Notes: generated by a model from the sequence alone, not told the origin. A stretch of DNA of 64,000 nt from Eucalyptus grandis (GCF_016545825.1 NC_052616.1:3472001-3536000), one strand, 5' to 3'. Positions 11,120 through 24,279 are shown, counted from the stretch's first letter. Translations and numbers: made by a program.

Positions 11120-14100
11120 CAAATTCCCATAGTGCCAGTAATAGATGCATATTATCTATCAAATAAGCGTCCTCTTTTTAGGAGATTCAGGTGAATTTGT
11201 ATTGTTTATAGTTGGAATCCCTAACGTAATCATCATAATAACAAGAGAGGTGCTCCTTGGTTTGTCCATTAGAGGTGTGGTTTCGTTTTGTATAAATAAA
11301 GTAATCGTTCGCCTAACGCATGCAGTATATATCTCCTCATTCACTTTGGCAACTCATCACTTCATATTTAAGCCCTACTCTCTCAGGGAAAATAAAAATA
11401 AAAATTGGTGTGCGTTTTGTAGAACCTCGCCTTTCTGCTTTCCTCGTCGCGCCGCGGTATAACATTTTCGCAGGTTTTCCGAAGGGAGGAAAGTTTTGCT
11501 TTCAAAATTATAAAAAAAAAAAGAAGTCGAAAGTGAAAAGATGTCACAAATTCGAAAATCCTGTCTCTTGGTCTATGCCTAGAGCCTTTCCTATCCTAGG
11601 TTGGATGTGTTACGGCCATTCAAATCTTGCGTCATTCAAGAGTCACCAACACACTCATTCCCATGTTGATTGGAAACCTAAAACCCTAGGTACTAGGGGC
11701 AAGTCAACTAATTACCTACTCAGACCAAAAAAAACAACTAATTACCTACGGTTTAACTAACCGGTGAAAAGTAAATATCTAAGTCCCGGTGTTCTGTTAC
11801 ACGTGGTCGGAGGATTTCCTAATTTACATGTAGTGTTATAGGCTTTTTACATAAAGGTTCTTCTTTTACATAAAGGTTCAATCCGAACGTTTGTACCACA
11901 TTTCCGGTTAAATTCAATCATGTGATATCGCATCATTCCTTAATTTACAGTCATAGAACTTTCTTATATGGTCTTGAAAACATGATTATTTTTCCGTATG
12001 CCCTAATGTGAAATCACCACGTCATGATGCAACGACGACTCCATCATGCAATGCATGATTGATATCATTTTGGACAATATAGAGTGCATTCAAAGTAAGT
12101 CTAATGGTTGAATCCAATTAATATGGATTAGACATTTAAATCACATCTAAACAAAACATGACAAATCCACTCCAAACAAGATGCACAACCAATACAACTT
12201 GTGTAGATTTGAAATTATAAATTGGGACAGTGGAGACAAATCTAGTCCAACGTGTAAACAGAAAATACACCTCAAATAGCATATAATCAGATGCGCCGGG
12301 ACAAATCCAATCCCATTAAACAACATATAATCAAATGGACATGGATCGACTACCAAATCTATACACCACGCACACTAATAACTTATAGGGGTGAAATCCT
12401 AACATTCAATTTCAAAATTAGTGTGCATTTCATAACAACATGATCCATAGCAACGGGCAACTTTATCACACCAACATGCATACTCATAATCATGAACTAG
12501 GCTGGTTTGGTTTACAGGTAAGTATATGGAACTAATGCGCGGTTCTCAGCTTCAATTTTTGAAAATCGATTTTTAAAACTAATCACCCTTACTTGCATGC
12601 TGTATACAGTATGCCCTGTTTGCAAACCTAAGTTGCCAACGCCTTAGGTTTCAAAAATATTTTCTATTTAGATTTGAGTAATTTATTGAAAGTGGATCAA
12701 ATGCTTTATGAATCTAGACTACATTCCACACTTTATACTTTGAGGGTAATTAAATTTTTTGTTCATGAAGTTTTAAGGGATTCACTTTCGATGATTATAC
12801 TTTATTTGCTTAAAATCTAGAGGGGTTACTCTAACCCTGGGAGCCATCGTTCAATATTTATCAGAAATCATGAATTGTTTTACAAGGCCAATTTGAAAAT
12901 GACTAATGATGGGTTATCGTAAGTGCTAACAGTCGCGTGGATAATAAAAGTTATTTTGTTTACAGGAAATATAATGTCTATTGATTCAATGCTAATGAAA
13001 ACATACCATCAGGTTTCGCGCTTATATTCTTGCTTGCAATGGGGGCATTACTATTTATTGGTAGCTGCATACATACATGGATTGGACATGGAAAAAGGCA
13101 TGCAAGAAATAAGCTTAAGATTGGGAAAATTGTCCAATTAATCTTAAACATATTGTACAAATACCAATTTGATCTTAATTTTTTTCAATTTTGTCAACGG
13201 AGGATGGCTAATTAAGATATAACAAAAGAGATGGAAATATTGACATACCCTTCAAAGAGAAGAGTTTAACACCATAACACATTATTCATACCGTATGCTA
13301 TTTCCACCAAAGGGCTAATGCGAGCGAAGACATGTACAATTAAAAAAATAATCCCTTTGCCTACTATGGAGACTCTCCAAATGCATATATTTTACATCTC
13401 CATTGTCGTCTTCTCCGAGCACAATTCACCTCAACCAAAAGAGAAAACAAAGGATGGAGGAGGACCAAGTGGCATATTTGACGGTACAAATTTGGATGCT
13501 TTCCAATCACGTGAACGCATTCCGCAAGTCAAGACACCAGCGTAGGTCGAACAATCTCCAGTTTCGTGAATTCACAATGAAAGTCAAATTCGGCGGCCTC
13601 GGAGAAATCGATGTGGCAACGATCTTTGCTTCCTTTTCATCTAAACAACATTTGTCGGATTTTCTTTTTCCCTTTTGGAAGAATGGCGCAAAACCAAACA
13701 AGTGGACAAGTCATTCAATCGCAGTTCTCCTTCCATTGGTTGGCATTCGGCAACACTCTCTAACGACAATCCTGACTTCCTGCTTATACATCTCCCCTAC
13801 AGGCAGCAGACGGGATGCTCCGTGTTTATGCATTTGTCACTTTCGAACCCCATACCACCACATTAAATTGCCCTTGGCCTCGCTTTGGAGGGTACACAAC
13901 AAACATCACCTTCATCATTTAATGCCATCCCCTCTGAATTCACACTGATGATGACAGAATGAGTGGCTAGGGTTTCTGGTGTACCGCCTTTCCTTCTCCC
14001 TTCCACCCCAAGCCTGAACGGAAACAGCATGAGTGAGTGAGAGAGAGGGGGTTAGCATTGGCCCACAAAAAGCTTAGGGCAAAGATTTCATGTCGCAGAG

Positions 14101-14504
14101 GAAGACAAACCGAGCAGCTTTTGGTTCCACGGTCGCCATAGCTTGACGGATTGCCAAGAAACAAACGCTTGTGGAGCTGTCTGCTTCGGGCACCCAAGAC
14201 GAGCACCCCAGTAGGGCCATGGACATCCGTTCCGCCCGACCCCGCCTTGAGAGTTGCTTCTCATCCACTCGACATCTCCGAGGCCAGAGAAATTAATGAT
14301 CTCTAACTCCCTCGAAAATCAACATGATTGTCATCTACTGCTGGTGCCCGCAGATGGGCCCTCCCTCCATATCCAGTTAAAAGATCTTCTCAAATTGCTT
14401 AGTTGGGGATCCGTGTCTTGTCCATTGCATTTTGCCTCAACATTGCTCGGCGCTGGAATCCTATCCAACCCGAGGATGATACGAAGACAGAGAAAATAAA
14501 CCAC
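11120..14504. other. Intergenic stretch with no supported gene
   Basis: Mostly AT-rich sequence with a short CTTTTACATAAAGGTTC repeat near 11845-11880. Several open frames of 60-180 codons occur, for example 13403-13948, but none shows a recognisable domain, clear codon bias or plausible splice structure. The somewhat GC-richer block at 13960-14500 carries a short open frame starting ATG TCG CAG at about 14089 that stops after about 18 codons. I could not identify it. Confidence 0.5.
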
Positions 14505-14529
14505 AAAAAAAAAAAAAAAAAAAAAAAAA
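14505..14529. repeat. A25 tract
   Basis: A run of 25 A residues directly after GAAAATAAACCAC. An A-tail next to a GC-richer segment can mark the end of a retroposed sequence, but I found neither a matching gene body nor flanking duplications, so I record only the tract. Confidence 0.7.
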
Positions 14530-14570
14530 TGCTGAATACCCTCGAAACTTTATGTTTAATATTCTAAAAT

Positions 14571-14883
14571 GGGAAAATGACAGAAATGGTCAATGAATTT
14601 TGGCCTAATGCGTAATATAATCCCCAAACTTTGAATTTGTTTAATATAATCTCTGAACTCTCTAAACTTTTAATTTGTTCAATATAGTTTCAAGACTCTT
14701 TAGACTGTATGAAAATTTTCAATATTGTTTTCCACTAATTCAATTCAAGAATAACATTGAACATTTCCATACAAACTATAGACTAAATTGATTAAACAAA
14801 CAACATTGCATATTAGGTTAATGTTCGGGAATCGCATTGTACATTGAACCAAAGTTCGGGGGCCATTTATATCATTTACCCCC
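14571..14883. mobile_element. MULE-like MITE with CTAAAAT flanks
   Basis: The element begins GGGAAAATGACAGAAATGGTC, and its far end reads GGGGGTAAATGATATAAATGGCC on the other strand, giving terminal inverted repeats. CTAAAAT lies immediately outside both ends, at 14564-14570 and 14884-14890, consistent with a target duplication. The interior has alternating copies of a phrase like 'AATTTGTTCAATATAGT'. No coding capacity. The ends resemble those of the larger element at 59603-61411. Confidence 0.68.
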
Positions 14884-14890
14884 CTAAAAT

Positions 14891-16741
14891 TCACGATTTT
14901 TCACCAGAGTCTTGGTATGTGATTTCAAATTGTATTAGTCATCATTTAATATAAGAAAAGTATTTAGTAAAATGTCTCTTTTCTTCTGAAACTACACTGC
15001 TGTCACTTTTCTTTCTACATTTTGGGAAGGCTGGTAGAATAAATCAATGATCTTTTCGGCTTTCTAGTCTTGCCCGCGGTAACTATCATAGTTCCAATGT
15101 TTACCCTCATTATAATCTAACTGCCCGTGGAGCACTCAGCTCAGCAGCGTACCTGAGCTTTGCCGACGCCACATCCGCCGCATTATATATGGACGATGAA
15201 CACCGCCGTTGCTATTGATCACTTGCGGATTTGTGTGGTGTGGGTGAGAGAGAGATAGATAATTATTGATCGGAAGAGATAAGTAATGGTGGTCGCAATC
15301 ACTACCTTCGGAGGAAATTTCGCTTGGGGTTGCGCGGCCCCAAACCATTGCTAGAATCCAGCATGAGGTTGGGTATTGCCATTGAGATCTACCCTAAAGC
15401 GGCACGACCTCCACCAAATCAGGCTTGAGATCGCAAGACTGCGACTAAATCTAGCTGAGAACCATCTAGCCCGATAGCAGATAGCAACTCGCTTGAGAGT
15501 TGCTCAAGGACAACACCTCGCTTGGGGTCTTGCGACCTCAAAAAGGCACAGCTCGGCACGGTGCTTGCCGACTTTCATGGCAGGCCTCGACGAGCATGAG
15601 GCGCACTAGAGTCACGAGCTTAAGAAGCTTATATTTCTTAACTTCATTGAACAAGTATGAATTTCCTTGAAAATTTCCTGAGTAGTATCCAAATTTGTAA
15701 CATAACTAGTTGAAGTTACTTTCACAGGATTTTTTTCACTAAAGTCACGTAATAAAATCAGGGTTTCCAGTATCAATGCAAAGTCTGGTAGCCAAAGCAT
15801 CTCAAACCCAGCCTCCCTTGTGTGTGCATATCCCAAATATAACTTAGGGACCATGGTCTAAGACCCCTATCAGATAGTACCAAAGGCTCAAGCCTTAATG
15901 CCTACTTGGCAGCTAGCCTAACTAACAGTCATTGCCTCAACTTTGCCATAATTTCAAAAAAAAAACGGACTTTTTCACAAGATAACCGAGCTTGGCCCAG
16001 TCTAAGCGGGCCTAATGGGCCATCGGACTCGTGATTTGGCCTACTAGTACAACTTCCCTGAAAAATATCCTTTTTGGAATGTAATTAGCATTCAAAAACG
16101 GTTGCGGGAGGACTCGAATGTTTGTCCTCTTTTGTGCTTGGAACTTAGTAGGCTGTCTTTCTAAAGACATGATCTTAATGGCAGGGTCGTGAGAAATGAA
16201 TTTTTCCTTATCTACGCATTCCTCCCCCCTTTCCAGACACATTCAGTTGTTCCATTGGAGTGATTCCACGATTTGTTGGCCCCAGTTCTTGGCAAGCATG
16301 TCCTTATATCGAAATTATATGTAAACCAATAAATCTTTCACAAACTTAGCAACACCATCAATTAGATAGAAAGAAGAAAATCCGCTCACGATTTACTGTC
16401 GCAGTATTTTGAATGAACTCTTCTCCACCAGTAGCGTATAGATTTCAGAAATGTTCAGGCAAGCTGATGCATTGTCCAGGAGGTTCTCGTATATTAACCG
16501 GTATTTCTACAGTGGAGGTTCAAGTTCCTGTCACGAAATGCCTTCGAATAGAGGCACGTTCCACATTAAACCAGTGATCCATAAGTCGACCGTACAATTT
16601 TTTCCTGATATGTAGAACGTCCGTTATGGCAGTAACTATAAACTGTAAATACTTCTCCTTTGACGGCGGCGGAGATGTCATTTTTGACAACACGTTATCA
16701 AAGTTGCAAAACATAATACAGATTAACCGATGCAAAGAGAG
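14891..16741. other. Intergenic stretch, repeat-like, no gene
   Basis: AT-rich sequence with a GC-richer block at about 15355-15610 that repeats phrases such as CTCGCTTGAGAGTTGC and CTCGCTTGGGGTCTTGC. The block resembles the GC-rich cores of other repeats in the window. I see no supported coding region before the FKBP 3' flank. Confidence 0.45.
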
Positions 16742-17029
16742 CTTCAAGTCGATGGTCATGTTAAGTGTAATTTCAGAAGTACACAAGCTAGCTGACATGG
16801 GTACACCTTATCAAAACGTTTTTGAACATACAACACCATAAGCTATTCAAAGCACGGAGTTTTGGTATTATATTTAACGAAACGTGATAATAGTTTATTC
16901 CAAAATACACGCCAAGACAGTCTCAAGTCGATAGACGAGTTTTTAGCGTCTGTTAAGGAATACATGGACAGTTGATGTGGGTACACATTACTGAAGCGGA
17001 CTCCAAACATACATCACCATTAGCTATTG
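16742..17029. repeat. Diverged tandem duplication in the FKBP 3' flank
   Basis: Segments 16742-16848 and 16922-17029 align as direct copies about 180 bases apart. They share CTTCAAGTCGAT/TCTCAAGTCGAT, TGGGTACAC and AACATACA(A/T)CACCATAAGCTATT-like phrases. The second copy ends about 11 bases beyond the FKBP stop codon, so both probably lie in the 3' UTR of that gene. Confidence 0.6.
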
Positions 17030-17040
17030 ACGGGTACAAT

Positions 17041-20000
17041 CTACGCTTTGCTATCTATCGTCATAGGTGCTGCCTCGTGCTTTGCCCCCATGCCCTGCAT
17101 CAGACCAAGAACCAGCAACACTAGCACCGCGAGAAGCAACAGAACCCGTCCAATTGCTGAATTCATAAGTGACAGAGGACGTACCGCTGTTCTAGAATGC
17201 TCCAGTTTGTTCATCTTGGCAAACATATTCCCATAGAACTGGGCATCTCTCTTGTTATATTCCCTCACTTTTTCCTTTAGTATCTTGTATTCGAGTTTCA
17301 CATCCCTAGCCGCAGTTAAGCACAAGTTTATTCACCATTACCACAAAATCTCCAATTAACAAAAAAAATGTAACATCATTCATCCAGCAGAATTATCCAC
17401 TGCGCCGGTACAGTTAAACTTCGAGAACCTTACGCCATGCTATAGTGTTATTTCATCTCCAATTTCATCATGCTATTCTATTGGAGCAAACTGTTGTTTT
17501 CCAAGTGAGGTGAGTGCTCTGCAATGCAAGGTATAGCTCGTGTTCCAATATTACGTTGTGTTGTCCATGCGACATTAGGTGCATACTTGATCCTAGAACT
17601 GATGATATGACGAAAATTCCATGCCATCAACAGCTGGTATTAAATAGAGAAGAGAAACACCTGTTGTTAGGGTCAATCTCTAATGCCTTTTTGATGTCCT
17701 GCTCTGCAAGATCCAAATCAACAAGTTGTATGTAAGCTTGAGCCCTCCGGTAGAGTGCCTTCACATTTTTACCATCACCTTCCAACACCTGTCAACATAA
17801 AAAGGCCATACCCAAGATTTGTGAAGCAATTGACTAACAACTCACTGGAGTACCAGAGAGCGAAGTTCAAATAAAACCAAATGCCACACCTTGGTGCACA
17901 GTTTCTCTGCCTCCTTGAAGTCTTTGAGTTTCAATTTGCAAGCTGCATCGTTAAGGTTGCAGGTGTTTTTTAGGGTCTTTGCCTGCTGCTTCTCCTCATC
18001 ACTAAATGATGAATCATATTCGATAAACCTCACTGCCTGTTAAAGAAAATCATTAAATCCACTTGAACTCATCAAAATTTCTTACACTTTCTCAGACACT
18101 AAAAGTTTAATTCCCATCCATACCTTCTCATATCTCTTCGAAGCCCTTACATATTTTCCAGCTTTAAATGCAGCATTCCCCTCTTCCTTCTTCCTTGCTG
18201 CAGCTTCAATTTTCTCCTGATTGTTCATCTCCCATGATTCTTTCTCCTGAAGAGAGAATCATCAATGTAATTAGTGGTTTTCCTTCCTCAACAAGAAGCA
18301 ATCATATTATCATGTCATCAGTAGAGCTTCAAACTAACCTTAACAAATGATAACAGCTCAACCTCATAATACACAGTGGAGTTGGCAGGAACAACAGCCA
18401 AATCTTGTTGAGATTCGGTCGGGCCAAAGGCATACTCCGGCTGGATTGTCACCAATGCCACTTCCCCTTTCTTCATGTTTTTGACAGCTCTGTCAAGTCC
18501 ATCGATCACTTGTTCTGTATCAAGACACAACATCAGTTAAATGAAGAAGTGAGACAAGGATGACAAGACCGTAAAATAATGTACAGAGCAGAGGAGAAAA
18601 GGTTTCATAATCTAGAATGGCAACACTATACCCTCGTCTATTTTGAACTCGAAAGGCTCCTCGTCATCCTTCTTCACAAAGACCGTTCCATCTTGGAGTT
18701 TACCGCAGAGTCTCACTGGCAATCATATTGGTAAATTTAGAATTCATGTCCAATAAATCCAGAAGCCATAAAGCTTCATAAAATGACTGTCTCGTGAATG
18801 TTACCTTGAACAGCTGCCCCATCATTCGGGCGCTCATACCCCTCTCCTTCCTTCAAAGTTTTCTTCAAGACCTTCTTGTCTTTGGTTACATCAGAAACGG
18901 TCTTCCAAGAGACTAGCTCGAGCATAATTTGGAGGCTAGCGTCAGGGGGAACAGCAGCCTCATCCCCAGAAGCCGGTCTGCCAGTCTCCCCAAATGCATC
19001 TGTATAAGTTGCATAGTCAACATCATCCCCATATCCAAAAAGAGCATAAAAGCTGAAGAAGTAAAGGCTTCGAACTTACATTGTGGCATCACTGTCAGCA
19101 AAACCTTCTCTCCTTTCTTCATTGTCTTTACAGCCTTGGCCAACGCAGGGCAGAAATATCCTACAAAATGCCCAAAGTCAACATAAAAATTATGCCTCAA
19201 GATATCTTGGAAAGAAAATTTTGTGCAGACAGAAAGCATACCATCTCCCACAGTGAACTCCACCCCATCTGATTTCGAAATGAGCGTTCCATCTTCGAGG
19301 CTTGCTTCATATTTAACTGATACAAATAGAACAAAAAATCAATACAGGCTATGTCATAAAAACACATCTGCAATGGGGAAATTATGAGCTGACAAGGGGA
19401 CATACCAAAAACCTCATCTAGGTCCTTGGGATTCTCCCACTTCTCTCCTTCCACAAGAACTTTCTTGAGGATCCCTCCATCCTTGCATATATCTTTCACA
19501 CTACTCCATGAGAGCAACTCCACATCAAATTGAAGAGTGGCATTAGGAGGAATGGTAGGAGGGGATCCCGATTCACCATAGGCAAGTTCCGGAGGGATGG
19601 TGAATATGGCATTCTCACCCTTCTTCATAGTCTTGATCCCTTCATCCCATCCCTTGATCACTTGACCTGCTCAAGCACAGCAAAATTCAGGTGTGTTGAA
19701 AATTCATTTTAGACTATTATAACATGTTCTTCCTGCAACATTATATATATATATAATAATAATAATTATAAAAACATGTGTGTCAGAGATCAGCATTAAG
19801 TCCAGTGAAGGTTTAAAAGTCGTTTTCACTTTGAGTAAACAACTGTAGAAGTCGATTGAAGTTAATTGAGCTGCAAACTGCAAAAAGGTACAAAATGGCC
19901 ACAAGCCCAATGAATGAATAACTCCATTAAGATGATATCTCCATTACCTTCAAAACTGCAAATGGACGTTGACTTGATAATCATACAACCAACCAGAATC

Positions 20001-21706
20001 ATGACAATACAAACAGCTTTTACAACAAAAAGAGCACCTTGCCTGCTTGTTTGTGTAGGAATAGTTATAGCTCAAATGGGAAGCCACTGCCTAACGAAAG
20101 ATTGAGCACATAGCAGTTTAGATAGAACCAATTGTCCTTACAGTGTATTTGAACACATTATGACATTAACATTCATGGCGATCACCACTAAGTGAACAAG
20201 GAAAAATCGAATTTTGTACTAAGAAACACCAAAATTCCATCACAGACCAATGAATAGAGAGGCCGGCATCATCAGCCTTTTCTTTACACATTTTATTCGC
20301 TGTTGCTAGTCCTCTAATACCGTAGAAAAGAAAGGATCACATATTTCCAAACCACAATTTGCCTTACATCAAAATAATCGGAGCTATCACCTCATCAATC
20401 GTAAGCCAGGTTTTCTGTTATTGGGATAGGTGAATTCTTAAAGATCCATCCTAAGAAAAGAAAAGGAATTTGTCCATTTTTCGGGGTCTCTTGTCATTTC
20501 GTATTTTTCTTTCTGATTCTTTACAGGACATAATTGCCTCATCCTCATAAATTCTGTAGGTCATACAATTCGTAATATTCCAAACACATAGTACTCTACC
20601 TGAGTTTAAAGTAAACTTATTTTCCTAGTAGTAGTGAACTATCTAATGAATAGTAGCTTCCCTTTAGCGTGCATGACAGTTATTTATTAGCAAAATATCC
20701 TTTCACATCTTTCTTTCTGTTGTAAGTTCTTCAAATCCTATAATTTTTAATATTCCACCAAAACAGTAATCAACCCAAAATGATATTATCTTTCCTGTTT
20801 TACTGTCAGTAAAATATTTCATTGATTATAACTTTCTTTTACGCCCAATAAGGTTTTGCAACCTATGTATCAATAATTTTCTTCTTCCTTCGAATCTAAT
20901 GATTCGTATTGAATTGGTGACCGGTCCGGTCTGGACAGCAGAAATTCCTGTAGGCATACATCACTACGCACTGAACAGATTGACGGTTTCCGAAGGTGCG
21001 ATACGATTTTCTATCTTATCCCATCAGCCTAAATAAAAATTAAAATTTTCTCGTCCAGCAAGAATTGAAAATTGTTTTCTTGCGAGAACCCACATGTGAC
21101 GTACGTAAAAAGGAAAGGGATAGGTTCATATTTAGTCTTTCAGCTCGTGCAATTTCTGCAATTGGATACTCAAAATGGTCCTGAGAAAGCGCACGCTACC
21201 ATAACGTTACCAATTCCAGCCCCCACGACACGGCTCGCGTGCATTCATCTATCTCGACGGAAATGATGAGAAGAGCGTACCTCGACCGAGCTTGAACTTG
21301 AACGGCGTCCCACGATCGCGGCTCGAGTCGAACTTGGTCCCGTCGAGCAGAGTCCCCGTGTAATGCACTGCACAGAGAAGGCGCGACTCAGTCACCATCA
21401 TCGTCAACGACCGGAAAACGACAAAGAACAAGCCTAAACCCGTTGACCGGCCGGTCAACCGGGGAGCGGAGGCGCACCTTCGACCTCGTCGCCGGAGCTC
21501 GGGGTCTCCCACCCTTCGCCTTCCTTAACGAGCTTCTTCTTGAGCCCGGCCTTCCCGATCTCCCTCTCCTCGCCGACCTTGAGGACGGCGGGGCTCGCCA
21601 CCGGGTCTTCCTCCTCGGGGACGTCCCCGCCCATGTCGTCCATGTCCATGTCGTCGTCGTCGTTCTCGACGTTGCTCGAGGCCGGGAACTCGAAGTCGTC
21701 GTCCAT
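17041..21706 (-). CDS. Multidomain FKBP-type peptidyl-prolyl isomerase, ROF1/ROF2 (FKBP62/65) family
   Basis: This is a peptidyl-prolyl cis-trans isomerase and co-chaperone; family members bind HSP90 through TPRs and act in heat-stress acclimation. I read twelve exons on the minus strand: 21478-21706, 21281-21367, 19406-19666, 19242-19316, 19080-19160, 18805-18999, 18632-18715, 18339-18514, 18124-18246, 17890-18036, 17661-17788 and 17041-17305. They give 616 residues with every phase consistent. An acidic N terminus is followed by three FKBP domains (about 70-160, 185-275 and 300-395), TPRs (about 410-530) and a calmodulin-binding-like end with [16 protein letters not shown]-type proteins normally stop soon after this. 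Here a tail follows with a hydrophobic stretch at about 583-598 ([16 protein letters not shown]) and a short polar end, which suggests a tail anchor. A GCG|GTACGT donor-like site near 17184 could allow splicing before the tail. Confidence 0.93.
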
Positions 21707-21888
21707 GGCGCGCGGCGTCTTCGGGTCGGATCACGAAACGGAGGAACGATCGCAAGGGAAGCCAACGCACTTCGGCTCTCGGAATGCAGGCACTTCGGCT
21801 CCTCCTCCTTCTTCTTCTTCAGCTTGATGATCGGCCATGGGAGACGGGGAGGAGGGGGATTTATGGAGAGAGTTGCAGGCGGGGGAGA

Positions 21889-21902
21889 GAGAGAGAGAGA
21901 GA
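21889..21902. repeat. Short (GA)n run in the FKBP 5' region
   Basis: A GA run (CT on the coding strand) about 185 bases upstream of the FKBP start codon, probably in the leader or core promoter. Confidence 0.6.
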
Positions 21903-21935
21903 ATCTAGAGAGTTCCTAACGACTGAATTCGCGGG

Positions 21936-21951
21936 ATGCTTCCAGAAGGAT
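21936..21951 (-). promoter_or_regulatory. Candidate heat-shock element upstream of the FKBP gene
   Basis: The sequence GATGCTTCCAGAAGGATC holds a perfect inverted TTCnnGAA pair at 21940-21947. Half-matching GAt and aTC units flank it at the expected 5-base spacing. It lies about 235 bases upstream of the start codon. Heat-shock factors bind alternating nGAAn units, and ROF2-type FKBPs are known heat-induced genes, so the site is plausible. Such 8-base matches also occur by chance. Confidence 0.4.
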
Positions 21952-22439
21952 CCGAGTGGTGCGCGACTCAGTGAGTCGGACCGTCCCGTGCTTCTCGGCT
22001 CGAGTTTTCGGAGCGAGTCTCCTCCCCGTGGAAAGAGCCAGAAATGCATCTTTCCCCGTTTCGACGAAAAGAATAATAATAGTAAGCATTCTTTAAAGTA
22101 AGGATCCGAGAAGTAAGGGGAAAATTCTATTATATTCTCTCTTTTTTTTGGTATTAATTATTTGAGAAAAAACCATAATAAACTTCAAAGCATGTTCGCT
22201 GTGGCATATTCATCCTAAATTGTTTTATATCCAAACTTTTAAAAAAAATTTTATATATAATACATTCAACTTATATCCAAATTTCATCGGTGAGTACTAT
22301 TAAAAATCTACTCACATTGAATAATAGAAGACGACCAATAATAACATAGTGCCCACATGACTTAAGCAAAGATAAAAATAATTTCGTTTTGTCCCTGACG
22401 TTGACTTCCATCTGCCTTGCCATTAATTTTAGATCTTCA

Positions 22440-22850
22440 TTAATTAAGTGAATCAAATATGATTAATTTTAGAAATAAATGTATTAAAAGTTTTAAAATT
22501 TATCGTAAAAAATACAACTGAATTTTAAAACTTTTAAAATGTGCAATCAAATATCAAAATTTGTTATAAAAGTATAATTAAATCCTAAAACTTAAAAAAA
22601 AAAAGTGTAATCAACTCCTAAATTTCCTCAAATTTATTTAATTAAATCATAAAACTTATTAGTATTTTTTTTTCACCGATTGTCAAATTGGATGGAGGTT
22701 CTCAACCCAAAAAAAAAATGAATTGAGTTAATGGAAGAATTTGATTATATCAATTTAATAAATTTTAAAATTTGATTTCATTTTTTGAAAGTTTAAACTT
22801 AATTACATTTTTGTAATAAATTTAGAATTTTAAATGTATTTATCTTTTAC
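22440..22850. mobile_element. AT-rich TIR repeat, probable MITE
   Basis: The left arm (AAATAAATGTATTAAAAGTTTTAAAATTTAT region) and the reverse of the right arm (AGATAAATACATTTAAAATTCTAAATTTATT region) are imperfect inverted copies around a short centre near 22680. There is no coding capacity. The rest of 22100-24250 is AT-rich intergenic sequence with an (AAAT)n run at about 24205-24229, and I see no gene there. Confidence 0.42.
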
Positions 22851-24279
22851 TTTTATCTACCATATATCGCGTGGCATGGTTAATTTCTTTCAATAGAAAG
22901 TTCTGTTTAGGTAAATCAGCACTGTTTTCTGGGGGTAAGAAATTGATTGTGAAAATAAATAATCATCTGCTCCGATCATTTTTGCCTTTCTTTTTTCTTG
23001 CTCATGCCAGAACTTTTTCTGCCTGCCCCACCCGCGATTTCCAGACTTTTCTTTTCTATCCTGCCTACCTTTCCCGACTAAAGAACATAAAAATCTTCCC
23101 CGGTTCCGATTAGCTAAATTTAATAATTAAATCAACATTCACATATGTAAAACTCTTATGTGAAATTCCTAATCTTTTCTTATCAAGGAAAGTACGATTA
23201 TTGAATATAATATGTAAATTACACAAGCTATCTCATAAATCATAATATATGTTATCTTCCGATGCATAATTTTATCTAAGTTGTCATTTGCAAAATGGTC
23301 TACTCAAAGTGGATTCGTGCACCCTAAGAAATGATGTCATATTGATCTTTTTTCTCTCGAGAATCCTTCTATACTTAACTTGAAGATGGAAAAAAGGTCT
23401 GAGAGAAAAGTTAAAGGGCGGAATAATGGTAGGCCTTAATGGTATAACGAGCTTTTCCTGTATATTTTCAGTTCATAATTAATATTTTTAGAATTATACC
23501 ATATTGGCCGATTCAATCAAATACAACTCAACCCTTCACCCTCTGCCGCTTTTAGTCAAGATCGATCCTATTGGTCAAAGCCGAACATGCCGTTCGTATT
23601 GACTCTTGAAGAAACCGAAAAATAAATTAATTGAGATCAAAATTGAAATTCTTTTTTTTTTTTCAAAATCAAAATTCAAATTGGCCCAATCAGTCAATGA
23701 CCAAACGTGGCAAGGGGACCCACCATGGAATAAGGTTTATTCTCAATTTTATGGTTTATTTCATGTAGACATTTGGAATTTCATTAGGAACTCGGAAGTT
23801 GGAAAAATCTATTTTTATTTTATTTTATTTCAGGTGGTTTTCCCATTAGGATTGCTAATCTTCAGTTCAATACATTTTATAATTCTCGAAATCTTGTGGA
23901 TATTTACTGTGATTTTCTTCATCTTTTCCCTTTATTTTTTAGCATTTTCTACACATCTAATGTAAAATCAATAATTACACGAACATAACTTATCTACAAC
24001 ATTGTGACGACTAAACAAGATACAGCCCACTTATTGCAGCCCCCACTTATAATCAGGTATTACTAGCGGATCTCTTGATAATTTTTTTCTTATAAAATCA
24101 GTAATTTCGATTATTCTTTTTTTTTTTTTTTTAAGGAAGATTATTAATTGCTACTCAAATCAATATTCAAATAAAAAAATTGAGAAAAAAAGAGAAGAAG
24201 AAGCAATAAATAAATAAATAAATAAATACATATTTTTATCAGAAAATAAATGAAAAAAATCTGCTCCCTGGGAAAAAAC

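Noticed and set aside
13403..13948. 181-codon open frame in the intergenic region
   Set aside because: No recognisable domain, composition unlike a protein-coding exon, no splice partner and no convincing promoter or homologue by eye.
15612..15854. 80-codon minus-strand frame resembling a gene fragment
   Set aside because: No domain could be recognised and the surrounding sequence is repeat-like with stops in the flanks.
21443..21919. 158-codon plus-strand frame
   Set aside because: Antisense shadow of the GC-rich first exon of the FKBP gene and its leader.
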